From: Dentipellis sp. KUC8613
Lineage: Eukaryota; Basidiomycota; Agaricomycetes; Russulales; Hericiaceae
Reading direction: 5' to 3'
Assembly (NCBI GenBank): GCA_002286715.1
Contig: NSJX01000055.1
Span: 62,001 to 126,000, forward strand
DNA: 64,000 nt
How positions within the stretch are numbered: position 1 is the stretch's first letter; each line of letters opens with the position of its first letter. The notes below the pieces were generated by a model, which worked only from the letters and a program-made list of their open reading frames with translations, was not told the origin of the DNA and searched no databases. The translations under genes and the position numbers were made by a program. Below, one piece after another: positions 24,335-34,877 of this stretch.

Positions 24335-26641
24335 ATGACGCCCGAGAAACGCAGCAAGGCTATCGACCTCTCGCACCACCTCTCCGACGTCTCGCGCGCG
24401 CGCCAGCTCTCCCCGCTCAAAGGCCTGCAGAAGTACTTCACGGGAAACGCAATCCCGCTCGCAGGAGGTCAGTCCCCCCCTCCCCTTATCCCCCTCACCC
24501 TCCCCGTACCAAGCCAGCCGCGCAGGCATGCCGAGCCCCGCGTACTTCCCCTTCGCCAGCGTCTCCGCCGACGCGCTCGTCTCCGACTCCTTCCCGCTCT
24601 CCGCCCCCGACGCCGATTCTCGCACGGGCGCCCTCGCGTGGCTCTGGCGCCTCTTCGGCACGAGCGACAAGGGCGAGAGCACGACGCGCATCGCGATCCC
24701 CAAGGCGCCCGCCGCGGGCGACGACGGGCTCAACCTCGCGACCGCGCTGCAGTACGGCCCCGCGACGGGGCTCGCGCCGCTGCAGGCGTTCATCAACGAG
24801 TTCAGCGCCGCGGTGTACCGCCCCGCGTTCAGCGACTGCGCGACGCTCGTGCACACGGGCAATACTGACGGGTGCGTCTTTGCGTCCGTGTGTGCTGAGG
24901 GCTAATTATAGCTGAGTGGGCGTGTGCGTGGGGGGCAGGTGGTCGCGGGTGGTCGGGACGCTGTGCAACCCCGGCGACACGGTGATTACGGAGGAGTGGA
25001 CGTACCCGTCCGCGGTGGCGAGCGTGCAGCCGTACGGCGTGGGCGTGATGCCGGTGCTGATGGACGGCGAGGGCATGCGCGCGGATAGTCTGCGTGCGCT
25101 GCTCGCGCAGTGGGATGAGAGCAAGGGCAAGCGGTGGGTCCTGCGTTCAGTTTGTGTATGAGGTTGTTTGAGGAGGCTGATGAGTGCAAAGCCCGCATGT
25201 GATGTATACGGTGCCTGTGGGGCAGAATCCCAGCGGCGCGGTGCGTAGATGTGTCTTGTTTCTTGATGGGAATGCGCTGATGGCTTGGGATACCAAAGAC
25301 TATGGGCATCCAGCGCAAGAGGGAGATCTACGACGTCTGCGTCGAATATGGTACCAATCCCCACCCTTTCTCTTCGCAGCGCTCCTTACTTACACCCCAC
25401 CAGACGTGATAATCGTCGAGGACGACCCATACTACTTCCTCCAAGTCGGCCCATACGTCCCCAAATCCGAGCGCACCGCCGAGCCCAGTCTCCCCGCGGG
25501 CGACGAGGTGAAGCAGTTCATCAACAGCCTCGCGCCGAGCTTCCTCAAGTACGCTTCGTCCCCCCCTCTCCGCGCTAACTCCATAAAATTAACCGACGTG
25601 GCTCACGTAGGATTGATTACCAAGGCCGGGTCATCCGTCTTGACACGTTCTCCAAGGTTTGGGACTTTCGTTGATCTGTATTTGTTTGCCGGGCTGATGG
25701 TATACTTGCTGATGCTACTCCACGGTGTGCGTGGAACCTAGACGATTGCGCCCGGCGTGCGCCTCGGGTGGTTCACCGCGAACCCGATGTTCATCGAGCG
25801 CCTCGAGCGGCACGGCGAGACGACGACGCAGTCGCCCTGCGGGCTCGGCCAGGTGCGCGCCCTCCCTCCTCCCCCTCTAACACCCCACACTAACCCAACC
25901 CCAACTCTCCCCACCCCGCCCACGCAGTCCCTCGTGATGAAGCTCCTCCAAACGTGGACCTACGCAGGCTACATCCGCTGGCTGCGCGGCCTGCGCATGC
26001 AGTACAAGGCGCGGCGCGACCTCTTCGTCGACCTCCTCGCCGGCGCGTTCGACCTCCAGCGCGCGGTCGGCACGCGCGAGATGGGCGCGTGGGCCGGGAT
26101 GACGGTGTATACCGCGTATGCGAAGCACCAGGGCGGGATGTGGGGCGCGGGTGCGGGTGAGAAGACAGGGGAGAGGGACCCGCTGTTTAGCTTTGTGCCG
26201 CCGTCGTCGGGGATGTTCGTGTGGGTGCGTAGTGCTTTTCTGTCGGACCTTTTGCGGGTCAATCTCGTTCTGTGCTGAGACTAACATTGACATTTATAGG
26301 TGAAGGTGCACTTCGGGGAGCACACTGCCGGTGCGGCCGCGAACAAGCCAGTCGGCGACGACACCCTCGAGATGAAGCTCTGGATCAAACTTGCGGAGGC
26401 GGGCGTGCTCATGGCGCCCGGGTGGTACTTCGCCGCGGACAAGGACGAGGAGCGCATCCCTGCGGACCCGAACGTCGAGGGCCATCTGCGCATGAGCTTC
26501 AGCAATGCCGAGGTGCGTCTTGCGTCGTTTCTTTCTTATTTTTCAACGGCGAGTTGATGCGTGGAGCGGTAGTTTGCGGACATGAGGAAGGCGGTGGACA
26601 TCTTTTCGAAGACGCTGAAGAAGTTCTTTGAGGAGTTATAG
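24335..26641 (+). CDS. Aromatic amino acid / 2-aminoadipate-type aminotransferase (ARO8-like)
   Basis: Pyridoxal-phosphate-dependent class I/II aminotransferase, 551 aa, of the fungal Aro8/KAT-II type that moves amino groups between aromatic or 2-aminoadipate substrates and 2-oxo acids. Exons: 24335-24467, 24526-24871, 24939-25133, 25192-25240, 25299-25350, 25404-25548, 25611-25656, 25742-25852, 25928-26224, 26300-26512, 26573-26641. The joined protein shows GLQKYFTGNAIPLAGGMPSP, LQYGPATGLAPLQAFINEF, GDTVITEEWTYPSA, HVMYTVPVGQNPSG and VIIVEDDPYYFLQ. The PLP lysine is in RLDTFSK, with an intron directly after its codon, followed by TIAPGVRLGWFTANP. The C-terminus has LRMSFSNAE and FADMRKAVDIFSKTLKKFFE. 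All eleven exons keep frame. The likely pathway is aromatic amino acid metabolism or lysine biosynthesis; exact specificity cannot be read from sequence. Confidence 0.93.
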
Positions 26642-27245
26642 ATGTTGAGTTGGTGAGTTGTGCGGCTCGCGCGGGAGCTGGGATATAGATGTATTATGTA
26701 TATCGGTGCTATATGTAAATTATGTAGGACTACTCGATCTTTGGCTGGATACTACAGTAACTCGGAATATGAGGCTGTCAGGGACCTTCTTCTCGTATGA
26801 ATATTTGCGATGCATTGATCGACGAGGAGTACGATGCAGCGTAAGGCACAAAAAATAAGGCATGGGGAAGTGTGCATTGTGTTCGTGGTATTGAACAGCA
26901 CCGATGTTGTTGGTCCTGACGACTTCGGTCTCCAACTTGATTCGAAGCGACCGCAGCAGTGGCGACCGAGAGCACTAGTCGCTCGTTGGACGCGATTATG
27001 CGAGGGATCTTTGGCCTTGTCAATATCTTCGTGTGGTGAACGTTACGGTTCAATATATCAGTATTGTGCTATAGGCCTGATGCGAGTGGGCAAATACAAC
27101 GTCAAGTAACCCGAGGCGCCGGGGCTGTCACCGTCACTGTCAGCGACGCTCCTCGCATCACACGTCACGCATCACGGTAGAAACGGTCGTAACCAGCGTC
27201 CAGAGAGTGAACAGCTCGTTACTATCTCTCAGAGTCGACGGTCGG
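26642..27245. other. Interval between aminotransferase and F-box gene
   Basis: 3' flank of the aminotransferase and upstream region of the F-box gene. It is relatively AT-rich and has no coding evidence. Confidence 0.6.
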
Positions 27246-28934
27246 ATGGACACAATCACTCTTTCTGAGTTCAACCCAAGTGGTCTTTCTATCTTACCCT
27301 TCGAACTTTTGCTCTCAATCCTAGTCCTTCTTGATTTTCGAGACTTACTTCATTGCTCGGAGGTCAGTACTTCACTGACAGTTGCTGTGCCGGAGTGACG
27401 AGTCCCAACTGACATCTGGAAAGGTCTGCAGGCATCTCAACACATTGGTGAAGCATACTGTCGAACTTCAGTATATCGTCGAACTCGCTGTCGATGGGAT
27501 GTCCGATGGGCCGCCCAGTGATCTGAGCGCTTCCGACCGCTTGCAACTTCTCTTGGAGAGAAGGGAGATGCGACACACTCTCAGCCAGGGCCAGTCTCGA
27601 GTCATCCTGCCTGAAATTTGGGCAATCTTTGACTATCAACACAGAGCATTAACCAGAGCCATACCTTCAGATGATGAAGTAGAATCTATTGAGTCGATCC
27701 AAGTGACCTTCCCTGCGACAAATGGCCAACCCGAGCGTCTGATCGTCATCGACAATTTTGATGTTGGCCCAGTTATAGGATTTGTCGTCGATCCGGTTCT
27801 CGATCTGGTCGTCCTCCTGACGTCGAACGCGGGTCAAATGTCCGAGGAGACCCTCTATCTTTCGCTTCACCTTCGAACACTTGGTTCGTTTGCCAAGGAT
27901 GCGCATCCGGATTGCCGGGATCCGGTCATCCGAGCCTCCTTGTCTGACACCTACCAGCTTCCTCTAGACATGTGGGCGATCCGCATCCGACTTACGGATG
28001 ATAATGTAGGCTTGTATTTCAGAAGAGAGGATGCAGTCGCCTCCACTGTCCTTATCTGGAATTGGAAGTCCGGTGCACTCCTTGCGGTAAGCCATGAAAC
28101 GTTCTACTCCGTCGACTCTTCCTGACATGCTGTAAAGGTGATCGACAATCCGGCTTCCTTGACAATCCGCGACTTCAATTTCATCTCCCAGACTGCCTTC
28201 CTCGTCACCGTCGTAGTACGTCGGGGACCATTCGAGGATGAAAAAGAGTGTATTGAAGAAATCTCAATCAGACTATACCATCTTGGCAGTCACCCCTCGA
28301 GCTACAGCCTGGCCTCGCCGGCACTGATCATGTACCTTCCGTCCGTCGCGGAGAGCCCATTTCCGGGAGGTCGTTCCTTCTACTTCGACTTCACCGCTCA
28401 TTCTGGCCCTTTTACCACCATGGCATCCCCAAACCGCCCATTCTTGGTCTCGGAGAGCTCTCGTATTCACGTATTTGATCTCGAAGTAAAGTCCCCCGTC
28501 GATGGATACTCTGTCGATGGACTTTTGGTCCGTCTTGTCGTCCAACAAAAGACTTTCCTGTCCCTGTTGAACAGCTGCCCTCGTTCTGGGGAAACACGGA
28601 GTCTTGCATGGGAGGAGTGGGGACCCCCCAACACGCGGCTCTATGAACACGGTCGAGGGCCTCACAACCCACGCAGGTAACGATTCTCGGGCTTCAATCC
28701 AATCCATAAGCACAGTGTCTGACAAGTGACTGCATAACCAGATTTTCGTGCAGCAGCGTTCTCGCGGAATTTCTGCCCGAGCGCTTGAAGATCAGCCGTA
28801 TCGCGGACTTCAACGTCGAGGCATCGAAGGGCTGGGAGCTCGTCACCGAGCCTACGATACTCAGGAGACCCCGAGTCTTCGCGAAGCCCGTCATGACCAG
28901 TCTGCCATATCGCCAGGTTGTAATCCCGACGTAA
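27246..28934 (+). CDS. F-box domain protein
   Basis: F-box protein of the type abundant in Agaricomycetes, likely a substrate adaptor for an SCF ubiquitin ligase, 503 aa as modelled. Exons: 27246-27362, 27424-28086, 28138-28676, 28742-28934. The start is the first ATG in frame; an earlier in-frame GTG at 27207 is not usable. The F-box is at residues 15-50: LSILPFELLLSILVLLDFRD, then LLHCSEVCRHLNTLVKHTVEL across intron 1. The remainder is a beta-rich C-terminal domain typical of these proteins (TVLIWNWKSGALLA, LTIRDFNFISQTAFLVTV). Exon 4 ends at a TAA (28932-28934). The same frame continues open for about 60 nt to a good donor, with coding-like residues (RYHEILRGGDWLISVE). The stop may therefore be a recent truncation of the C-terminus. 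Confidence 0.75.
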
Positions 28935-30222
28935 AGACTCAGATACCACGAGATTCTGCGCGGTGGCGATTGGCTCATAAGTGTCGAGGTAGGCGCTCCT
29001 TCTTTTGGGTAATCTGTTCCTTACTGAATGTTTGTTGCAGATGACTACTTATCTCGGTACATCCTACCGGTACGGTGTGCGCGATCCCGAGTACGGGAAA
29101 CTTTCCTTTCGACGAACGCGAGTATTTTCTCCGCAATGAATTCGCAGCCGTTCGTCGTATCATGTGTCGCGGTGGTAGGCAGCGCTTACCATACATTCAC
29201 CTTGTTTGGCGTACTGCCTGTATACGATACATACAGCGATGTAAATTTCCCGCTACCCCTGTGGTAGTGGGTCTCGTACCTTGTTTCTGTATGCCGTTTT
29301 TCGCAGAAGATTCACGATCTGCTCGTTTCTGTGTTGACGGCGAGTTGAGGTTCGGTTGCGGGTGGGCAGTTTGCGGACATGAGAAAGGCGGTGGATAAGT
29401 TTTCGAAGACGCTGAAGAAGGAAGTTCTTTGAGGAATTGAATTATACACGACATGGGGGAGGGTCCGCACGTTTCGTTTCGGTCACAGCACGAGCACGTC
29501 CGAGTCTAAATCACATTCGCGTTCTGCAAGAGCCAACCGAACAACACGCGTAGTCCCCCCAGACGCAAATGGCCAACACAGCAAAGGCAAAGGAAATGAG
29601 AGCCAGAATGAATCCACATAAACGCACCGTCCCCACAAGCAACCGGAAAAGATTGCCGATATGTCCCTTCCGCTCGTATGGCACATGCGGGAGCGTCAAG
29701 AAGGCAAAGTCGAACGCAGAATAATCATACGCGTACGGTCCCTGAGCGAATGACTCGCGTCAGGCTTTCTTGCTGCAGTCGGATGCGAATCCTTTAGGGC
29801 ATCTTCGGTCCCATAGGTGAGGTGGATTATGTACTGCAGCGTTACCTCGAGTTGCGAATCACGGAAGGGATTGCTGGACTATTCCAAGCCGATCAGCCCT
29901 GTACCCTGCTTGCACGCTGCAAATGCACGCAGAATAATCCAGGAAGTCCGAATATAACAAAGGCACTGGAATGTTTTCTTTTGAAAATCTGTTGAGCGCG
30001 ATGACAAGGCACTCCAGCATTTTTGCGACCAACGAGAGCGTCAGCAAGAGGATGTCGTTCATGATGAAGACAATTTACGGTAATTACGAAGTAAGGTCCC
30101 GGCCCGGCAAAGTCCGAAAGGCTCCTGATTCGTGTCTGCCGGCCTGAACCTCGTCACCGTCGTCGCCCACAGCGTCCAAGCACTCTCTTTCTTTCCATCA
30201 TATATCTACCAATATCCACGCT
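28935..30222. other. Interval with gene relics between F-box gene and SLA1
   Basis: It contains the possible lost C-terminus of the F-box gene (28935-about 28990 and a following exon-like piece at 29041) and the duplicated aminotransferase terminal exon at 29370. Two minus-strand hydrophobic frames also lie here (29699-29511, HIGNLFRLLVGTVRLCGFIL; 30062-29859, MNDILLLTLSLVAKMLECLV). The latter two may be pieces of one degenerate membrane-protein gene, but I could not join them with confidence. Confidence 0.45.
29336..29432 (+). pseudogene. Duplicated terminal intron and exon of the aminotransferase
   Basis: This segment repeats the end of the aminotransferase gene. The upstream part matches intron 10 (ACGGCGAGTTGA shared). 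An AG acceptor is kept, and 29370-29432 encodes FADMRKAVDKFSKTLKKEVL followed by a stop. The authentic last exon at 26573 encodes FADMRKAVDIFSKTLKKFFE. No other aminotransferase exon is recognisable around it, so it is a partial duplicate rather than a second gene. A small insertion in the lysine-rich end shifts the frame and gives a new ending. Confidence 0.75.
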
Positions 30223-33200
30223 ATGGCTGCGGACGACAGCGAACCATACCTCGCTGTGCTCCAGGCCGCGTACGACTACGAGCCACAGTCGGACGACGAG
30301 ATCGCAATCAAGGAGAACCAGCTGCTCTTTCTCCTCGAGCGCACCGACGACGAGTACGTACGGAGCTTCTGTGGCTATTTCTGAGCTGACGGGAAAGTAG
30401 ATGGTGGAAGGTGAAGCCGAAGGGCGAGAACCCGGACGAAGAGACGGTCGCGGGTCTCGTCCCTGCGGCGTACGTCGAACAGGCACCCCACTCGTCCTAT
30501 GTCAAGGCACTCTACGATTACGAGCCGGCCTCTGCAGGCGAGCTGCGCATCCAGGAGGATCAGATTTTACTTGCGTTTGCCGTGCCGGGAGAGGAGGAGT
30601 GGCTGTTGGTGCAATACCATGAGAAGGAGGACCACCATGAAGGGCCTCGGGCGGGATACGTTCCGGCAAACTATGTGGAAGAGGTGCGTGTCTTTGAATT
30701 TGCAAGGTACATTTTATTCTGACGAAACAGTCCGCAGACGACCGAGGATTCGACATCCTCTGCTCCTGCTGCCGCCGCTGCACCGCAGATCGTCGTACCT
30801 GACTCGGTACGTCATGTTCCTGTCGTTTTACGACTCTCGTCGCCATCATCCCATTCGCATTTGCAAGCCAGAGGAGCTTGGTGTGGTTGGTTGCGATGCT
30901 GTTCAGACGCGTGTCCAACTGTTCTATCATGCACACTCTTCACTATGATCACTATCTAGCGCAGGGCATGCGGGTATGGGGCTAGGATACTCCAACGACA
31001 AGACTTTGTGAAAGATGCCATATCCGTCTTTCTCGAAGACTCCGTCGCTGCGAACATTCCTGCCGCCGGTCACTCTCCTCTCTTTTCTATCTTCCCCTTC
31101 GTCATAGCAGGTTGCACTCACACACTTGTTGCCCCGTCCAGCCACCACGTCCCGCCGCTCCTTACACCGACCCCACCGAGCTTGTGGCGGCATCACACAG
31201 CAAGTCATCCTCAATCAGTGCGCAGGATCCCATCCAGACCTGGGGCATCTCCGAGGTCGACAAGAAGGGCAAGAAGAAGAAAGGCACGCTCGGCGTCGGC
31301 AACGGCGCCGTCTTCTTCGCGAGCGAGGCCGACAAGGTGCGCACCCTCCCCCCTCCCGCCGCTCTTACGCAGTGTACCTATGCGCCCCCCTCCTCTCCCA
31401 CAGACGCCCGTTCAGAAATGGCAGACGACGAGCATCACCGCGCTGCGCATCGACAAGTCGAAGCACCTCTTCCTCACGCTCGCGCCGCCCGCGCCCGCGG
31501 AGCCCGTCGAGCTGCACTTCAACGCGGGCTCGCGCGACACGGCCGACGCGATCCTCGCCAAGCTCGAGTCCTCGCGCGCGCTCTCGCAGGCGGACACTTT
31601 CACCTCTACGCCCGCGCCCGCGCCCGCACACACGAACGGCGACGCGCTCGCGCGCAGCCCGGCGAAGAAGGGCGTGAACGTGCACTTCTCCGAGTCCGGG
31701 CCGGCGATCATCCCGCCGCGCGAGCCGTCGCCGGACGACGAGCCCGACGCGGGCGACGAACCGCAGGGCCTCGGGCTGCACGCGGACGGCGAGCACGAGG
31801 GCGCGCTGCTGCACCACGGCGAGGGCGCGGCGGACCGCGTCGCGGACGACGCGGCGGGCGTGGAGGACGTCGCGGGCGGGATGGAGGAGGCGGTCGCGCT
31901 GTACGAGTTCGAGGCGCAGGGCGCGGACGAACTGAGTGTTGCCGAGGAGGAGCGCGTGTGGATCGTCGAGCGCGATGCCGAGGGCGAGTGGTGGAAGTGC
32001 CGGAATGCGCAGGGACGGGAGGGCGTGGTGCCCGCTAGCTATGTCGAGGTACGTCGTGTTTGTGTCTCGAGTTTATCTGCGATTGACGGTTGGTGGTGTA
32101 GCCCGCAGGTCGTAGCTCTGTGCCTCCTGCCCTCGTGGGTGCTCCTCTCACCGAGGAGCCCGAGCCGGAAGCGCCAGAGGAGGACGACACCGCTGCGCGC
32201 GAAGCTGAGGAACGTGAGCGGGAAGAGCGAGAGCGGGCGCGCAAGAAGGCGGCGGCGGACCGTGCGATGGCTGCCGAGGCCGAGGCGAAACGCAGAGCGC
32301 GCGAGAAGGAGAGGGAACGTGAACGCGAGCGGGCGGAGCGCGAGGAGAAGGCGGAGCGGGAGGCGCGCGAGAAGAAGGAGCGCAGGGACCGCGAGAAGCG
32401 CGAGCAGGCCAAGCAGAAGTGCGTCTCCCCTTTCTTTTACTCTAGCATACCACTCAATGTGTCGCAGCGGCTCCAGCTCCGGACGCGGCTCCTCCGAGCG
32501 CAGAGGCCCGCCGCCCGCCGACAAGGTGCGCACCTGGCACGACCGCTCGGGGCAGTTCCGTGTCGACGCCGCGCTGCTCGCGTACAAGGACGGCAAGATC
32601 CGGCTGCACAAGGTGAACGGCGTCGTCATCGAGGTGCCCTCGGAGAAGATGTCCGTCGAGGACATGCGCTACATCGAGAAGGAGACGCAGGCGCGGCGTT
32701 CGGCGGCGCGGCCCGTGCCCGCGAAGGACGACGACGACGACGTGCCGCTCGCGGTGCGCCAGCAGACCAAGTCCGCGGAGACGCGCGCGCGCGAGGCCGC
32801 GGCGGCGCGCAAGAAGGTGCCTACGATCGACTGGTTCGACTTCTTCCTCACGGCGGGCTGCGACCTGGACGACTGCACGCGCTACGCGTCGTCGTTCGAG
32901 CGCGACAAGATCGACGAGTCGCTGCTGCCCGATATCACGGAGGGCACGATGCGCTCGCTCGGCCTGCGCGAGGGCGACATCATCCGCGTGAACAAGGAGA
33001 TCGAGAAGCGTTTCCCTGGCGCGAAGAATAAGGGCAAGCCGTCGCCGCCGCCGGAGCAGAAGGAGGCCGAGGCGGACCTGCTGTCGGGCGAGCCTGCGAA
33101 GAAGGCGCCGAGCTTGTTCGCGGGCCCAGGTGGTGCGCTCAAGACTGCTCGTCGTGGCCGCCCGCAGCCCAGCAAGTCGCTCCCGCCAGCCTCGGTCGAC

Positions 33201-34619
33201 CTGAACGCCATTTCCAGTGCGTCGGATCAGATCCAACGCGCCGTCACGCCGCAAAGTCAGAGTCAGAGCCCTGGCACGACGACGTCTCCTGTCCAAGTGC
33301 CGTCACGCACGGGCTCTGCCGCACCTGTCGTCAGCGGCTTTGACGACGATGCGTGGACACCACGCCCTAGCTCGACGAAGCCTGTTCCCTCTGCGCCAAC
33401 GCCGCCCGTGCTCGAACCCCGTGCGCCATCTGCGCCTCCAGCTCCGGCACCGCCCCCAGCACCCGCACCTGCACCCGCGCCGACAGCACTTGCTCCTCAG
33501 GCTCCCGCCGCACCCCTCCAAGCGCAACCCACCGGTCTAGCCAAGACCACCGAATCCGACATCTTCAACCAGCTCGCACGCCTGAGCCAGCTGCGCGTGC
33601 AGAGCCCGCCCGCCAGCATCCCCTCCCGCTCGCCCGCCATCACCTCGCCGCCGCCCGCAAGCTACAACTCGGGCCTCGGCATGGGCTCCTCGCCCGTGCC
33701 CATCGGCCAGCACCTCTCCGCGCAGCAGACCGGCGTGCTCCCGCCGCCGTCACCTGCGAACAATACCAATGGGCCCCGTGGCCCGTATGCCCCCGTTCCC
33801 GCGAACCAGGCGCTCCTGCAGCCGCTCGTACCGACGAACACAGGCTTCACCGGGTTCGTGCCTACGCGGCCGGCGTCATCTGGCTTCCAGCCTCAGCCCC
33901 AGCAGCCGTCATTCCTCGGCCCTCAACCGACTGGCTTCCCGCCGCAACCGACTGGCTTCCAACCACAGCCGACCGGGTTCCAGCCGCAGCCGACTGGCTT
34001 CCAGCCGCAGCAGCAGTTCCTCACCCCGCAGGCCACCGGGTTCCAGCCGTCGCTGCAGCCGCAGGTGACGGGCTTCCAGCCGCAGGGCTCGCTCATGTCG
34101 CAGCCGACGGGCATGCCGGGCGGGTTTGGGAACTTTGGTGGGGGCGGTGTGCCCCCTGTGCCGCCGCTGCCGTCGTTCCAGAATACCAGCAACTCGTTTG
34201 GGCAGTTGCAGACTAGTATGTATATCTCGGTTTGTGTTTTGTTGGGCCGTGTTGATCCTGATTTGTGTATAGATCCTACGGGCTTCAACCCTGGGTTTGG
34301 CCAGCCGCCGTCTGCGTCGCCGCCGGCGAATACGACGTCGCCTGCGAATATCTTTGCGCAAATGAAGGCGGGGACGTTCGCCAACGACGCTGCTCCGCAG
34401 AATCCCAGTGAGTCACCCCCTCCGCATATTCTGCAGCGCTTGTGATTCTAATCGTGCACCACTCGCAGATAAATATGACGCACTTCGCACGAATCGTAAG
34501 TTGAAGCTATCTTTGATTCTATACAACACTGACCGTCGTCATTCGCAGCATCACCACTGACTGCGCAACCTACTGGATGGGGCGGCTTCCCGGGCGGGTA
34601 TCCTGGATACCAACTCTAA
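30223..34619 (+). CDS. SLA1: Actin cytoskeleton-regulatory endocytic scaffold SLA1
   Basis: Adaptor of clathrin-mediated endocytosis linking cargo, clathrin and the actin machinery at cortical patches, 1206 aa. Exons: 30223-30353, 30401-30683, 30738-30806, 31142-31336, 31404-32048, 32102-32418, 32468-34215, 34273-34407, 34469-34495, 34549-34619. Domains in order: SH3-1 (about 8-65, VLQAAYDYEPQSDDEIAIKE), SH3-2 (about 72-138, YVKALYDYEPASAGELRIQE) and a Sla1-specific segment (QTWGISEVDKKGKKKKGTLG). SH3-3 is at about 384-441 (EAVALYEFEAQGADELSVAE), then a highly charged Glu/Arg helix region (about 465-547). SHD1, which binds NPFxD-type cargo, is at about 566-625 (RTWHDRSGQFRVDAALLAYK), and SHD2, SAM-like, at about 665-730 (IDWFDFFLTAGCDLDDCTRY). 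A Pro/Ala-rich tail carries repeated LxxQxTG motifs. Intron 3 is unusually long (335 bp). Convergent with SEC7. Confidence 0.93.
33921..34090 (+). repeat. In-frame PTGFQPQ repeat within SLA1
   Basis: A 21-nt unit encoding PTGF(Q/P)PQ is repeated about four times in tandem, then in looser form (ATGFQPS, VTGFQPQ). It is part of the Prk1-type LxxQxTG region of the protein. Confidence 0.85.
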
Positions 34620-34877
34620 TCTTTCCCGTCCGAGTATATATCTCCGACTGAACACCCACGCTCTCACTTACGTAGTCTACAGTCACCCTTTCTTGCCTGC
34701 CTCTCTCATTTCCCATTTCCTTACATTCCAGTCCATTTCTCACCTTGTTTTCGATGTCTTTGCCGCAGTCTCACATTCGCAGTTGCTTTGGAATCCACAA
34801 TAACCCGGAACTGCCAATTTAGTCATATGGTGCAAGGAATTATAATGAAACGCTACAATGTGTGAGAAAGATGCATG

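Noticed and set aside
32454..33296. Long minus-strand open frame (280 codons) opposite SLA1
   Set aside because: Antisense shadow of a GC-rich exon; Arg/Leu-rich translation without domains, while the plus strand encodes the conserved SHD1 and SHD2 regions.
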